Shown here in pieces: positions 48,878 to 57,248 of a stretch of 64,000 nucleotides of DNA. Both the position numbers and the translations under genes were made by a program. Source of the stretch: Flavobacteriales bacterium UBA5040. Its GTDB lineage: Bacteria > Bacteroidota > Bacteroidia > Flavobacteriales > Weeksellaceae. Below the pieces are notes generated by a model. The model was not told the origin of the DNA. It saw only the letters and a list, made by a program, of their open reading frames with translations, and searched no databases. The DNA is taken from contig DIBY01000028.1 of assembly GCA_002415135.1 (NCBI GenBank), forward strand, positions 62,001-126,000, read 5' to 3'. Each line of letters starts with the position of its first letter. The stretch's first letter is position 1.

Positions 48878-49342
48878 ATGCCGAATACTTATACTCAGAT
48901 TTATATTCAATTGGTTTTTGCTACGAAAGGGCGGGAAAACAAAATCCGTTCTGAATTCCGGGAAGAGATTGAGAAATATATAACAGGAATATTCACAAAC
49001 AAAGAACAAAAGATCATTGCGATATATTTAAACCCAGATCATATTCATGTTTTCTTTAGTTACAAAAATTTAAAAATTGGGATTCCGGACTTAGTAAAGG
49101 TGGTGAAAACTGAAGCAACAAATTTCATTAACACAAAGAAAATGGTTCAGGGGAAATTTTATTGGCAAGAAGGTTATGGTGCTTTTTCGTATTCGAAGAG
49201 TCAAAAAGATGCGGTAACGAAATATATTGTTAATCAAGAAGAACATCATAAGAAACGGAGTTTCAGAGAGGAGTATTTAGATTTATTGAATAAATTTGAA
49301 ATTGATTTTAAGGAGGAATATTTATTTGAGTTTTATGATTAG
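48878..49342 (+). CDS. Y1-family (IS200/RAYT-like) transposase
   Basis: 154 residues. It has the HUH single-strand nuclease core: H55-I-H57 in LNPDHIHVFFSY and the catalytic tyrosine most likely Tyr116 in DAVTKYIVNQEEHH, with the HxH-to-Tyr distance (about 60 residues) of IS200/IS605 TnpA. The conserved WQEGYGAFSYSKSQ and the C-terminal helix KKRSFREEYLDLLNKFEIDFKEEY fit the group found as single-copy genes with palindromes (REP-associated transposases). No TnpB is adjacent. An array of eight palindromes begins 27 bases after the stop. The enzyme would nick and join hairpin-bearing single-stranded DNA. Confidence 0.88.
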   Translation: MPNTYTQIYIQLVFATKGRENKIRSEFREEIEKYITGIFTNKEQKIIAIYLNPDHIHVFFSYKNLKIGIPDLVKVVKTEATNFINTKKMVQGKFYWQEGYGAFSYSKSQKDAVTKYIVNQEEHHKKRSFREEYLDLLNKFEIDFKEEYLFEFYD

Positions 49343-49368
49343 AAGAATAAAGCAAGGTTTTTAAGATA

Positions 49369-49730
49369 GCGTTCCTACGGAACGCACAGAAAATAATATA
49401 ACATTAATTTTACACAGATACGATTCCTAGGGAATCAATACGATGTAAGATTAATTCTAAGGGTGAAGTTTGTTTCGTAGGGATGAGTTAGAAGTTAGGA
49501 TTTGCTTTTACAGATAAAGTTTGTTCCGTAGGAACAATATCTGCGTAGCAAAAGAAAACATAGTGTTCCTAAGGAACACACAGAAAATAATGTAGAATTT
49601 AATTTTACACAAATACGATTCCTATGGAATTAAGTGTTAGCGTGGTTTTTTAAATATAAAGTTTGTTCCGTAGGAACAATATCTGTGTAGAAATATATAG
49701 AAAGCAGAAATTTGCGTTCCGTAGGAACGC
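49369..49730. repeat. Array of eight palindromes spaced about 50 bp, next to the Y1 transposase
   Basis: Palindromes of the form NNNTTCC-3 bases-GGAANNN lie at 49369-49385, 49422-49436, 49470-49486 (decayed), 49521-49537, 49563-49579, 49617-49631, 49663-49679 and 49714-49730. Start-to-start distances are 53, 48, 51, 42, 54, 46 and 51. Outer stem bases vary but stay paired: GCG/CGC, GA/TC, TTG/CAA, GTG/CAC. Loops are GTA in one orientation and TAC, TAA, TAG or TAT in the other. Flanks CAGATA and TATCTG extend the stem at 49511-49542. The linker after copy 1 (CACAGAAAATAAT...TTTTACACA) recurs after copy 5, so part of the array is a tandem duplication of about 194 bp. Confidence 0.88.
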
Positions 49731-49768
49731 TATCTAAATGAATATTTCTTTAAAATCGACAAAATATT

Positions 49769-50458
49769 TTGAAAAAAACAATCGGAGAACAAGTAGTAGC
49801 ATTCAATAAAAAACTACATTATTCAGGAGAACTTCCTGAAGGTTTCGACGTGCTCAATCCTTTCTTCGATAATCCCGAAACATTAACGGTGATGACCAAA
49901 TTCTATCAGAAGTTTTACAATGATCACAACCAAAGAAAATTCATCATCGGAATCAATCCAAGTCGGCACGGCGCCGGAGTTACAGGTGTTCCGTTTACCG
50001 ATACGAAAAGACTGGAAATGGTTTGCGGAATTGAAATGAAATCTGCGCATACACACGAGATTTCTTCCTTTTACCTCTACGATGTGATTGAACAATTCGG
50101 CGGGCCTGAACTATTTTATAAAGAATTTTATATTAATTCGCCATTTCCGTTAGCCATTACGAGAAGAAATCTTCGTGGATCTGTAAACGCAAATTACTAT
50201 GATGATAAAAGCTTATTCGAAGCCGTGAAACCCTTTATGATTCAGAGTTTAAAGAATCATATCAGTTTGGGTTTAGACACTTCTGAAGTTTTTATTTTAG
50301 GAAAAAAGAATGCAATTTTCATTGACAAGATCAATAGTCAGGAACATTTTTTTGATAAACTGACGGTGTTGGAACATCCAAGATATATTCAGCAATACAA
50401 AAGCAAAGAGAAACAATTATACATCGATAAATATTTAATAGCACTAAATAAAGCATAA
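49769..50458 (+). CDS. SMUG2-type uracil-DNA glycosylase family protein
   Basis: 229 residues. The catalytic loop FIIGINPSRHGAGVTGVPFTDTKRL is the SMUG/DUF4918 signature (GINPS as the water-activating loop), and TVLEHPRYIQQYK near the C-terminus is the second, His-containing DNA-intercalating loop. It would remove uracil or oxidised pyrimidines in base-excision repair. The start is TTG 49769; no ATG lies close by in frame. It begins 38 bases after the palindrome array. Its stop overlaps the next ATG (TAATG), so it is coupled to the enoyl-CoA hydratase, an odd functional pair. Confidence 0.88.
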   Translation: MKKTIGEQVVAFNKKLHYSGELPEGFDVLNPFFDNPETLTVMTKFYQKFYNDHNQRKFIIGINPSRHGAGVTGVPFTDTKRLEMVCGIEMKSAHTHEISSFYLYDVIEQFGGPELFYKEFYINSPFPLAITRRNLRGSVNANYYDDKSLFEAVKPFMIQSLKNHISLGLDTSEVFILGKKNAIFIDKINSQEHFFDKLTVLEHPRYIQQYKSKEKQLYIDKYLIALNKA

Positions 50459-51225
50459 TGAACAACGGATTCGTAAATCAGGAAATCAAAAATAATATTT
50501 CAGAAATTACTTTCGGAACACCGAAAAGCAACTCTTTACCTGGAGAGATTTTAGAATTACTCGCAAAGACAATTTTAGAAAGTGGAAAAGATAGAAATGT
50601 AAAAGCGATCCTTTTAAAGTCTGAAGGTGAAAAAGCCTTTTGTGCTGGAGCCAGTTTTGATGAACTCCTTGAAATTGAAGAATTAGAGAAATCAAAAATA
50701 TTCTTTGGCGGTTTTGCGAAAGTTTTGAATGCGATGCGATCTTGTGGGAAATTAGTGATCGTTAGAGTACAAGGGAAAACTACTGGTGGCGGAGTCGGAA
50801 TCGCATGTGCGGCAGATTACTGTTTCGCCACAAAAGATTCCGCAATGGCTTTAACAGAATTAAATTTAGGAATTGGACCATTTGTTATCGGACCATTCGT
50901 AGAAAGAAAAGTGGGGAAATCATCGTATTCAGCGATGTCCATTGACGCAGATTTCAGAAGCGCCGCTTGGTGTGAAAAACACGATCTCTATCATTCCGTT
51001 TCAGAAAATATTTCCGAGATGGATGAAGAAATAAAAGCATTCATGGAAAAATTATCCACCAGAAGTTCCGACGCTTTGGCTTTAATTAAAAAGGTATCGT
51101 GGGAAGGAACCGAACATTTCGAACAGTTAATGCCAGAAAGAATTTTAATGAGCGCTTCTTTAATTTTGGAAGATTCAGCCAAGGAAAATATTGGAAAAAT
51201 TAAAGAAAGACTTCGTGCAAAATAA
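50458..51225 (+). CDS. Enoyl-CoA hydratase/isomerase family protein
   Basis: 255 residues, crotonase fold. The oxyanion-hole segments are EKAFCAGASFDELL (about 60-73) and GKTTGGGVGIACAADYCFA (about 105-123); ALTELNLGIGPFVIGPF follows. Acidic catalytic residues are less clear (the Glu of TELNLG is present; the second Glu position has Gly), so the exact reaction is uncertain. Methylglutaconyl-CoA hydratase-like or PaaG-like activity would fit. It overlaps the SMUG2 gene by one base and ends 3 bases before the SDR gene. Confidence 0.85.
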   Translation: MNNGFVNQEIKNNISEITFGTPKSNSLPGEILELLAKTILESGKDRNVKAILLKSEGEKAFCAGASFDELLEIEELEKSKIFFGGFAKVLNAMRSCGKLVIVRVQGKTTGGGVGIACAADYCFATKDSAMALTELNLGIGPFVIGPFVERKVGKSSYSAMSIDADFRSAAWCEKHDLYHSVSENISEMDEEIKAFMEKLSTRSSDALALIKKVSWEGTEHFEQLMPERILMSASLILEDSAKENIGKIKERLRAK

Positions 51226-51228
51226 TTA

Positions 51229-51963
51229 ATGGAAAATTATTCTACAAAATCAGTTCTGATTCTTGGTGCTAATTCTGACGTTGCGAAACAATGTATTTTG
51301 CAATATTTGGGAAAGGGATTTTCGGTGGTTGCCGCTTCCAGAGATCTCAATTCTTTGGAGGGATTTGTCAAAGAAAACAAGATCGATTCCGCTAATATTC
51401 CCTTATGCTATTTCGATGCTGCTGATTTTTTTTCTCATCAACAATTTTATAAAGATCTTCCAGTAAAACCTAATATTGTAATTTATGCTGCCGGTTTTTT
51501 AGTTGAAAATGAAAAAGCGCTTCATGATTTTGAAAGTGCGAAAAGAATGATGGAAGTCAATTATATGGGCGCGGTTTCTATTCTGAATATCATCGCGATG
51601 GATCAATCGAATAAAAATTTAGAGAGAATTATTGGTCTGTCTTCACTTTCCGGAGTTCGTGGTAGGAAAAGCAACTTCATTTATGGAAGTACAAAATCTG
51701 CTTTCACGCAATACTTAGCCGGACTTCGACAGGAATTAGCTGAACGGAAAATCATTGTTAATGTTTTGGTGAGTGGTTACATTAATACGAAAATTAATGC
51801 GGGTTTAGAGCTCAATGAATCTTTAATAATGGAGCCTGATTATGTTGCGAAACATATTGTCAGTGCAGGAAATTCTTTTTCTATCGTTCCAAATTTTAAA
51901 TGGAAAATCATTTATTATATTCTGAAGATTTTGCCTGAAAGTTTAGTGGCGAAATTGCCCTAA
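51229..51963 (+). CDS. Short-chain dehydrogenase/reductase
   Basis: 244 residues. Rossmann fold with a cofactor loop GANSDVAKQCILQYL (the usual TGxxxGIG is degraded to GANSDVA), IVIYAAGFL (NNAG region), SSLSGVRGR (catalytic Ser) and YGSTKSAFTQYL (Tyr-x3-Lys). The C-terminal helix IIYYILKILPESLVAKLP is hydrophobic and could bind the membrane. The variant P-loop and Asp suggest NAD(P)H-dependent reduction of a lipid or sugar intermediate; substrate unknown. It is the last gene of the SMUG2-hydratase-SDR run. Confidence 0.88.
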   Translation: MENYSTKSVLILGANSDVAKQCILQYLGKGFSVVAASRDLNSLEGFVKENKIDSANIPLCYFDAADFFSHQQFYKDLPVKPNIVIYAAGFLVENEKALHDFESAKRMMEVNYMGAVSILNIIAMDQSNKNLERIIGLSSLSGVRGRKSNFIYGSTKSAFTQYLAGLRQELAERKIIVNVLVSGYINTKINAGLELNESLIMEPDYVAKHIVSAGNSFSIVPNFKWKIIYYILKILPESLVAKLP

Positions 51964-51990
51964 AAAAAACGGAAAATTAATTTTCCGCTT
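51962..51990 (-). terminator. Terminator of recQ (minus strand)
   Basis: CGGAAAATT (51970-51978) is followed directly by its complement AATTTTCCG (51979-51987). The A-run at 51962-51969 becomes a T-run on the minus strand. Confidence 0.7.
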
Positions 51991-52057
51991 CTGATTTTAA
52001 AACTCTTTTTCGACCACGATTTTCTATATATTGCAATACCGCATATTTTTACCTTCT

Positions 52058-54250
52058 TTAAAGCATCTGTTTTTCTCTTTCTTGCCATTTATAAAAAGCA
52101 ATTGCAACATGAATTTCAAAGTAAGAATAATCATCGCCAAGTTCTTCCTTTATCGCTTTTAAAGATGGAATGGTTTGACTTTTTGCAATAGAAATAATAC
52201 AATCTAATTTATTGATATCTATTAGTTCACTGGCTTTAATTGTTCCCACTTCCACAAAATTCGCGAAATGATTTTGAATGGTATTCAAAGATAAATTCCG
52301 GATTTTTGCGATATCTTCTACGCTATTTCCATCTTTGTACATTTGGAAAGTTGTAGTGTAAGTTCCCGCTTCGTATTTATTTATTTTCTTTGGAGTGCGT
52401 TTTATTTTGGGAGTTTTTTCGGCAATCTTACTGTTCAAATTGTTTTTGTTGCAAAAATCTACGATTACATTTAAAAATATTTCACCGTATTTCTCTATTT
52501 TAAAAGCTCCGAAACCACTGATTTGATTCAATTCTTCTTTGGTGTTTGGAAGATAACTTGCTAGTTCCATCAATGATGCATCAGAAAAAATGACGTAAGG
52601 CGGTACATTTTCTTGCTCGGCTTGTTGTCTTCTCAAAATTCTTAAGTCATCAAATAATTCAAGGTTTGCATCAATTTCATTAATCGAATGTGAAGTTTCT
52701 AGTTCTGCTACAGTTACCGCTTTGGCGAGTTCTTTTACTTTTTGAAGGTTTACTGTTCTCTTATTAAATAAAACTTCTTTACTCTTTTCTGTTAATTTTA
52801 ATACAGAAAATTCCTCATTCGATTCACGCAGAAAATCATTAATTACTAATTGCTTTATTAGATTTTGCCAATAGGTCTTGTCGCCATTTGCACCAATTCC
52901 ATAAGTGGGTAGATTGCGCATATAATCTGTAATTTTTACTCCTTTTGAACCTCGAAGAAAATCGATAATTAAATTTTTTCCATAGCGTTCTTTCAATCGG
53001 TAAATGGCACTTAATAATTTTTGAGCATCTAAGGTAGCGTCCCAATTTTCAAAATCACTCAAACAATAATCGCAGTAATTACAATTTCCAGGATGAGATT
53101 CTCCAAAATATTCCATTAAGTATTGTCGTCTGCATTTTTGCATTTCGGCAAAGTCTGTCATTTGTTGCAATTTTCGCAGCATCAAAGTCGACTGTTCCTC
53201 GTTGCCTTCAACCATTGCAAATTTTTTCAACTTCATCACATCGGCAGTCGAGTAAAATAAAATCGCTTCACTCGGCAAACCATCTCTTCCGGCTCTTCCC
53301 GTTTCCTGGTAGTAACTTTCTATGTTTTTTGGAAGATCTGCGTGCATTACAAAACGAACATTGCTCTTATCGATTCCCATTCCAAAAGCAATGGTAGCGA
53401 CCATTACTCTAATTTTGTCTTTGATGAAATCATCTTGAACCTGCGCTCTTTCTGCAGACGAAATCCCGGCGTGATAAAACGCGGCATTTACTCCGTTTTC
53501 TTTCAAATTATTCGCCAGATCTTCCGTGCTTTTTCGAGATAAACAGTAGATAACTCCGGAATCATTTGGATGTTCATTGAGATATTGAATGACATGATTG
53601 AGCACAGATTGCTTCGGCTGTACAAAATATTTTATATTGGCTCTGTCAAAAGATGAAATTAAAACTGTTGGTTCGTGAAGATTCAACTGTTTGATAATGT
53701 CTTGCCTTGTTATTTCATCAGCACTTGCGGTTAAAGCAATAATTGGCGTTTGTGGAAATTGTTTTTTTATTCCATTTAAAAATAAATAATCCGGACGAAA
53801 ATCGTGTCCCCAATGCGACACACAATGCGCTTCATCTACCGCAAATAAGGAAATGTCGATCTCTTTCAACAAGTTTAAAAACGAACCATTATCGGCACTC
53901 AGTTTTTCTGGCGCTACATATAAAAGTTTGAGTTTTCCTTCTTTTAATTGATAAAAAGTTTCATTCTGCTCCAAAGGATTCATCGAAGAATTGAGGAAAG
54001 CCGCAGAAATTCCATTAACACGTAAAGCATCAACCTGATCTTTCATCAATGCGATCAAAGGTGAAATTACAATTGCTGTCCCATCCAAAACCAAGGCTGG
54101 AACTTGATAGCACAAAGATTTTCCACCGCCAGTTGGCATGAGCACAAACGTGTCTTTTTTTGCAATTACATTTTCAACTGCACTGGCTTGGTTCAATCTG
54201 AAACGATCGTAACCAAAATATTGTTGAAGTATTTGTATAGATTTTTCCAT
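52058..54250 (-). CDS. recQ: ATP-dependent DNA helicase RecQ
   Basis: 730 residues; unwinds DNA in recombination and repair. Motifs: FRLNQASAVENVIAKKDTFVLMPTGGGKSLCYQ (Q motif and Walker A, about 17-50), VDEAHCVSHWGHDFRPDY (DEAH and aromatic loop), MGIDKSNVRFV and the Arg finger QETGRAGRDG. The zinc domain has Cys in MQKCRRQYLMEYFGE, NCNYCDYC. An RQC winged helix follows, then an HRDC-like segment (SDASLMELASYLPNTKEEL) and a C-terminal helix-turn-helix (SVEDIAKIRNLSLNTIQNHF). The extra C-terminal domain is common in Bacteroidetes RecQ. It is transcribed alone from an exact TAATTTTG box (54279-54272). Confidence 0.96.
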   Translation of the reverse strand: MEKSIQILQQYFGYDRFRLNQASAVENVIAKKDTFVLMPTGGGKSLCYQVPALVLDGTAIVISPLIALMKDQVDALRVNGISAAFLNSSMNPLEQNETFYQLKEGKLKLLYVAPEKLSADNGSFLNLLKEIDISLFAVDEAHCVSHWGHDFRPDYLFLNGIKKQFPQTPIIALTASADEITRQDIIKQLNLHEPTVLISSFDRANIKYFVQPKQSVLNHVIQYLNEHPNDSGVIYCLSRKSTEDLANNLKENGVNAAFYHAGISSAERAQVQDDFIKDKIRVMVATIAFGMGIDKSNVRFVMHADLPKNIESYYQETGRAGRDGLPSEAILFYSTADVMKLKKFAMVEGNEEQSTLMLRKLQQMTDFAEMQKCRRQYLMEYFGESHPGNCNYCDYCLSDFENWDATLDAQKLLSAIYRLKERYGKNLIIDFLRGSKGVKITDYMRNLPTYGIGANGDKTYWQNLIKQLVINDFLRESNEEFSVLKLTEKSKEVLFNKRTVNLQKVKELAKAVTVAELETSHSINEIDANLELFDDLRILRRQQAEQENVPPYVIFSDASLMELASYLPNTKEELNQISGFGAFKIEKYGEIFLNVIVDFCNKNNLNSKIAEKTPKIKRTPKKINKYEAGTYTTTFQMYKDGNSVEDIAKIRNLSLNTIQNHFANFVEVGTIKASELIDINKLDCIISIAKSQTIPSLKAIKEELGDDYSYFEIHVAIAFYKWQEREKQML

Positions 54251-54317
54251 TGCGCAAGATTGGTGTTAGGGCAAAATTAGTAAATTAAAGAGTAAGATTA
54301 AATTTACTTTTATCAAA

Positions 54318-54356
54318 AAAAGCCTCATCGTTTTTGAAAACAATGAGGCTTTTTAT
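54318..54356. terminator. Bidirectional terminator between recQ and higBA
   Basis: AAAAAGCCTCAT (54318-54329) pairs with ATGAGGCTTTTT (54344-54355), with further GTTTT/AAAAC pairing inside. It closes higBA on the minus strand. Confidence 0.85.
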
Positions 54357-54407
54357 ATTGATTTTGAAATTTAAATAGAGAGCATTATGCTTTTTAAGAG
54401 ATAAATT

Positions 54408-54761
54408 TTAAACTCCTAAAATGACAGATGCATCAATATTTAATTTTTTACTTATTTCTCTTGCTACTTTCAATGTGGGTTCAGATTTTCCAGTTAAATA
54501 TTCACTAATTCTAGACGGACTTACATTTAATATTTCCGAAAGTTTGACTTGATTAATGTCCATTTCAAACATTCGTAGTTTTAAAGTTTCCTTTAAAGAA
54601 GGCTTTTCTACGGGAAAATGTTTCTCCTCATAATCTGCAACTAAATCAGATAAAAAATCTAACTCAATGAAATTTTTATCATTTTGTGAAGTTTCATTTC
54701 CAACCACTTTTAAAAGTTCTTCAATTCTTTCGCAACTTACTTCGTATTGTATTTTTGTCAT
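54408..54761 (-). CDS. higA: HigA-type antitoxin (XRE helix-turn-helix)
   Basis: 117 residues from the ATG at 54761; a longer frame would overlap higB and lacks family similarity in its extra part. The N-terminal half is a helical toxin-binding or dimer region with acidic residues. The C-terminal half is an XRE fold: MDINQVKLSEILNVSPSRISEYLTGKSEPTLKVAREISKKL. It starts 4 bases after the higB stop. In HigBA systems the antitoxin blocks HigB and represses the promoter. Palindromic operator not located. Confidence 0.9.
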   Translation of the reverse strand: MTKIQYEVSCERIEELLKVVGNETSQNDKNFIELDFLSDLVADYEEKHFPVEKPSLKETLKLRMFEMDINQVKLSEILNVSPSRISEYLTGKSEPTLKVAREISKKLNIDASVILGV

Positions 54762-54765
54762 GATA

Positions 54766-55059
54766 TTAGATTTGTTTAGAATTAATTTTATCGTATTGCG
54801 AATGAGTTCCAATAAATCTGATGTACACTTTCTGTGATGCAAAAATTATAATCGCTACTAATCGATAGTGGTTTCCTTTGATATTAAACACAAAACGATT
54901 ATTTCCGACGTAATCTACAGAATTAAATGAATTCTTAATTTCTACTAAATTCATCCAATCTTCGCCTTTAGTTCTCGAATACCAATCTTTTAAAGCAATT
55001 TCCGCATCTGGATACTTTAAAATAAAATCTTTGATTTTTAAAAAACTTACGATTCTCAT
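54766..55059 (-). CDS. higB: HigB-type mRNA interferase toxin
   Basis: 97 residues of the RelE/HigB fold: MRIVSFLKIKDFILKYPDAEIALKDWYSRTK, then NRFVFNIKGNHYRLVAIIIFASQKVYIRFIGTHSQYDKI. The last motif (RFIGTHSxYDKI) is typical of the HigB_toxin family, which cuts translating mRNA. Toxin before antitoxin is the hig order. The promoter (55066-55096, minus) lies so close that the transcript begins at or within a few bases of the start codon. Confidence 0.92.
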   Translation of the reverse strand: MRIVSFLKIKDFILKYPDAEIALKDWYSRTKGEDWMNLVEIKNSFNSVDYVGNNRFVFNIKGNHYRLVAIIIFASQKVYIRFIGTHSQYDKINSKQI

Positions 55060-55065
55060 TCAGTA

Positions 55066-55096
55066 CAAATTTAATACTAATATTTTGAATTTCAAA
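55066..55096 (-). promoter_or_regulatory. Promoter of higBA; predicts a leaderless transcript
   Basis: On the minus strand, TTTG (55096-55093), 19-base spacer, TAAATTTG (55073-55066), both exact. The higB ATG begins at 55059, only 6 bases after the -7 box. Confidence 0.65.
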
Positions 55097-55124
55097 TTAC
55101 AATAACAAAAAACAAAACAATATG

Positions 55125-56879
55125 CTAGTCTTTCAGTTCAACTTTCAAAGCCAACTCATCCAACTGCTCATCAGCAATTGAACTTGGCGCATCGATCATC
55201 ACATCTCGTCCGGAATTATTTTTTGGAAAAGCGATATAATCTCTGATCACTTCATTACCATCAAGAATTGCAACCAATCGGTCGAAACCTAAAGCCAATC
55301 CTGCATGAGGTGGCGCTCCATATTGGAAAGCGTTCATCAAAAAGCCGAATTGCGCTTCTGCGTCTTCTTTGGTGAAACCTAAAAGATTAAACATTTTTGC
55401 CTGCAGATCTTTATCGAAAATTCTTACCGAACCACCACCAATCTCATTTCCGTTCAGAATTAAATCATAAGCATTTGCCCTGGCTTTTCCTGGATCGGTT
55501 TCTAATAAATGGACATCTTCCGGTTTTGGTGAAGTAAACGGATGGTGCATTGCGTGGTAACGGTTTGTTTCTTCGTCCCATTCTAACAACGGGAAATCGA
55601 TCACCCAAAGTGGTGCAAATTCTTTTGGATTTCTTAATCCTAATCTATTACCCACTTCCATTCTGAGAGCGGAAAGTTGGGTTCTTACTTTATTTTCATT
55701 TCCGGACATTAGGAAAATTAAATCTCCTGCTTTTGCTCCGAATTTTTCTGTGATTTTCTTTAAATCTTCTTCGTTGTAAAATTTATTTACTGAAGATGTA
55801 ACAACACCATCATTCTGGAATTTGATCCAGATCATTCCGTTGGCTCCAATTTGTGGACGTTTTACCCAATCGATCAATTCGTCGATTTGTTTTCTGGTAT
55901 AATCTGAGCAACCTTCAACATTGATTCCGACCACCAATTCTGCGTCGTCGAATATTTTGAAATCTTTTCCTTTGACCAATTCATTCACTTCCACGAATTC
56001 CATCCCGAATCTGATGTCCGGTTTATCGTTTCCGTATTTCTGCATCGCCTCGGCGAAAGTCATTCTCGGGAATTTTCCAAATTCTTTTCCGGCAATATCT
56101 TTTAATAATGTTGCAGTCATTCCTTCAAATATCTGCAAAACATCTTCCTGTTCTACGAAAGCCATTTCACAATCGATCTGCGTAAATTCCGGTTGTCTGT
56201 CGGCTCTTAAATCTTCATCGCGGAAACATTTTACGATCTGAAAATAACGATCCATTCCACCGATCATCAATAACTGTTTGAAAGTTTGTGGTGATTGTGG
56301 CAAGGCGTAAAACTGTCCCGGATTCATTCGGCTTGGAACCACGAAATCTCTCGCTCCTTCCGGAGTTGATTTAATAAGAACCGGAGTTTCTACTTCGATA
56401 AAATCCTGTTCTGATAAATAGTTACGGACTTTCTGCGCCATTTTGTGACGGAAAATCAACTTATCTTTTACCGGATTACGACGAATATCTAGATATCTGT
56501 ATTTCATACGAAGTTCCTCACCGCCATCGGTTTGATCTTCAATCGTAAAAGGTGGAGTTTCTGATTCGTTTAATATCGTGAGTTTCTCAACGAGAATTTC
56601 TATTTCTCCAGTCGGGATTTTAGGATTCTTACTTACTCTTTCAATCACTTTTCCTTCGATTTGAATCACGAATTCCCGCCCTAATTTGTGAGCGTTTTCT
56701 AATAGTTCTGATGAAGAACGGTCTGCATCAAATACTAATTGGGTAATTCCGTAACGGTCGCGGAGATCTATCCACATCATAAAACCTTTGTCACGAATGG
56801 TTTGAACCCAGCCGGAAAGAGTTACGTTTTGATCAAGATTTTGGATATTTAGTTCTCCGTTGGTGTGCGTACGAAACAT
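55125..56879 (-). CDS. aspS: Aspartyl-tRNA synthetase
   Basis: 584 residues, bacterial type with the anticodon OB domain (about 1-105), the class II core and the GAD insert. Core motifs: [31 protein letters not shown] (motif 2), and [11 protein letters not shown] (motif 3). Full length. It is alone on its strand; an exact TATCTTTG -7 box lies at 56946-56939 and the leader carries a degenerate AAATCTAAC/CTCAAATCT tract just before the ATG. Confidence 0.97.
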   Translation of the reverse strand: MFRTHTNGELNIQNLDQNVTLSGWVQTIRDKGFMMWIDLRDRYGITQLVFDADRSSSELLENAHKLGREFVIQIEGKVIERVSKNPKIPTGEIEILVEKLTILNESETPPFTIEDQTDGGEELRMKYRYLDIRRNPVKDKLIFRHKMAQKVRNYLSEQDFIEVETPVLIKSTPEGARDFVVPSRMNPGQFYALPQSPQTFKQLLMIGGMDRYFQIVKCFRDEDLRADRQPEFTQIDCEMAFVEQEDVLQIFEGMTATLLKDIAGKEFGKFPRMTFAEAMQKYGNDKPDIRFGMEFVEVNELVKGKDFKIFDDAELVVGINVEGCSDYTRKQIDELIDWVKRPQIGANGMIWIKFQNDGVVTSSVNKFYNEEDLKKITEKFGAKAGDLIFLMSGNENKVRTQLSALRMEVGNRLGLRNPKEFAPLWVIDFPLLEWDEETNRYHAMHHPFTSPKPEDVHLLETDPGKARANAYDLILNGNEIGGGSVRIFDKDLQAKMFNLLGFTKEDAEAQFGFLMNAFQYGAPPHAGLALGFDRLVAILDGNEVIRDYIAFPKNNSGRDVMIDAPSSIADEQLDELALKVELKD

Positions 56880-56969
56880 ATTTTAAGGATATTAGAAGTT
56901 AGATTTGAGATCTTAGAAGTGGTCTAAAATTTCAGGTGCAAAGATAAGATTTTTGGTTGGAAGGTGTAA

Positions 56970-57001
56970 ATAAAAACCTTGCTTTTAGTAAGCAAGGTTC
57001 T
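56970..57001 (-). terminator. Terminator of the XRE/DUF2975 operon
   Basis: AACCTTGCTT (56975-56984) pairs with AAGCAAGGTT (56990-56999). The minus-strand side ends in TTTTTATTT. Confidence 0.8.
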
Positions 57002-57036
57002 TTTGATCATTGTCGGTTCTTTTATGAAATTATTTT

Positions 57037-57246
57037 TCAATCTTCGGGTTGAAATTCGAGCAAGTCTCCAGGCTGACAATTCAGAGCTTTACAAATTGCG
57101 TCAAGCGTAGATAGTTTTAATGCCTTCGCCTTACCGGTTTTTAAAATGGATAAATTAGCTTGTGTAATTTCTATTTTTTCCGCGAGTTCCTGACTTTGCA
57201 TCTTGCGTTTGGCTAGCATAACGTCGATGTTGATGATGATAGCCAT
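57037..57246 (-). CDS. XRE-family helix-turn-helix regulator
   Basis: 69 residues, one HTH of the YozG type: AIIINIDVMLAKRKMQSQELAEKIEITQANLSILKTGKAKALKLSTLDAICKALNCQPGDLLEF. It always occurs next to DUF2975 genes; here it starts 2 bases after the DUF2975 stop. A DNA-binding regulator of its own operon is likely. Confidence 0.92.
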   Translation of the reverse strand: MAIIINIDVMLAKRKMQSQELAEKIEITQANLSILKTGKAKALKLSTLDAICKALNCQPGDLLEFQPED

Positions 57247-57248
57247 AA

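Noticed and set aside
48878..49342. Complete IS200/IS605 insertion sequence
   Set aside because: No TnpB and no clear left end upstream of the gene; the palindromes lie only downstream and are multiple, as for REP-associated genes.
49369..49730. CRISPR array
   Set aside because: Spacing is regular, but the repeated units are short palindromes that differ from each other, occur in both orientations, and some linkers are related to each other. No cas genes are nearby.
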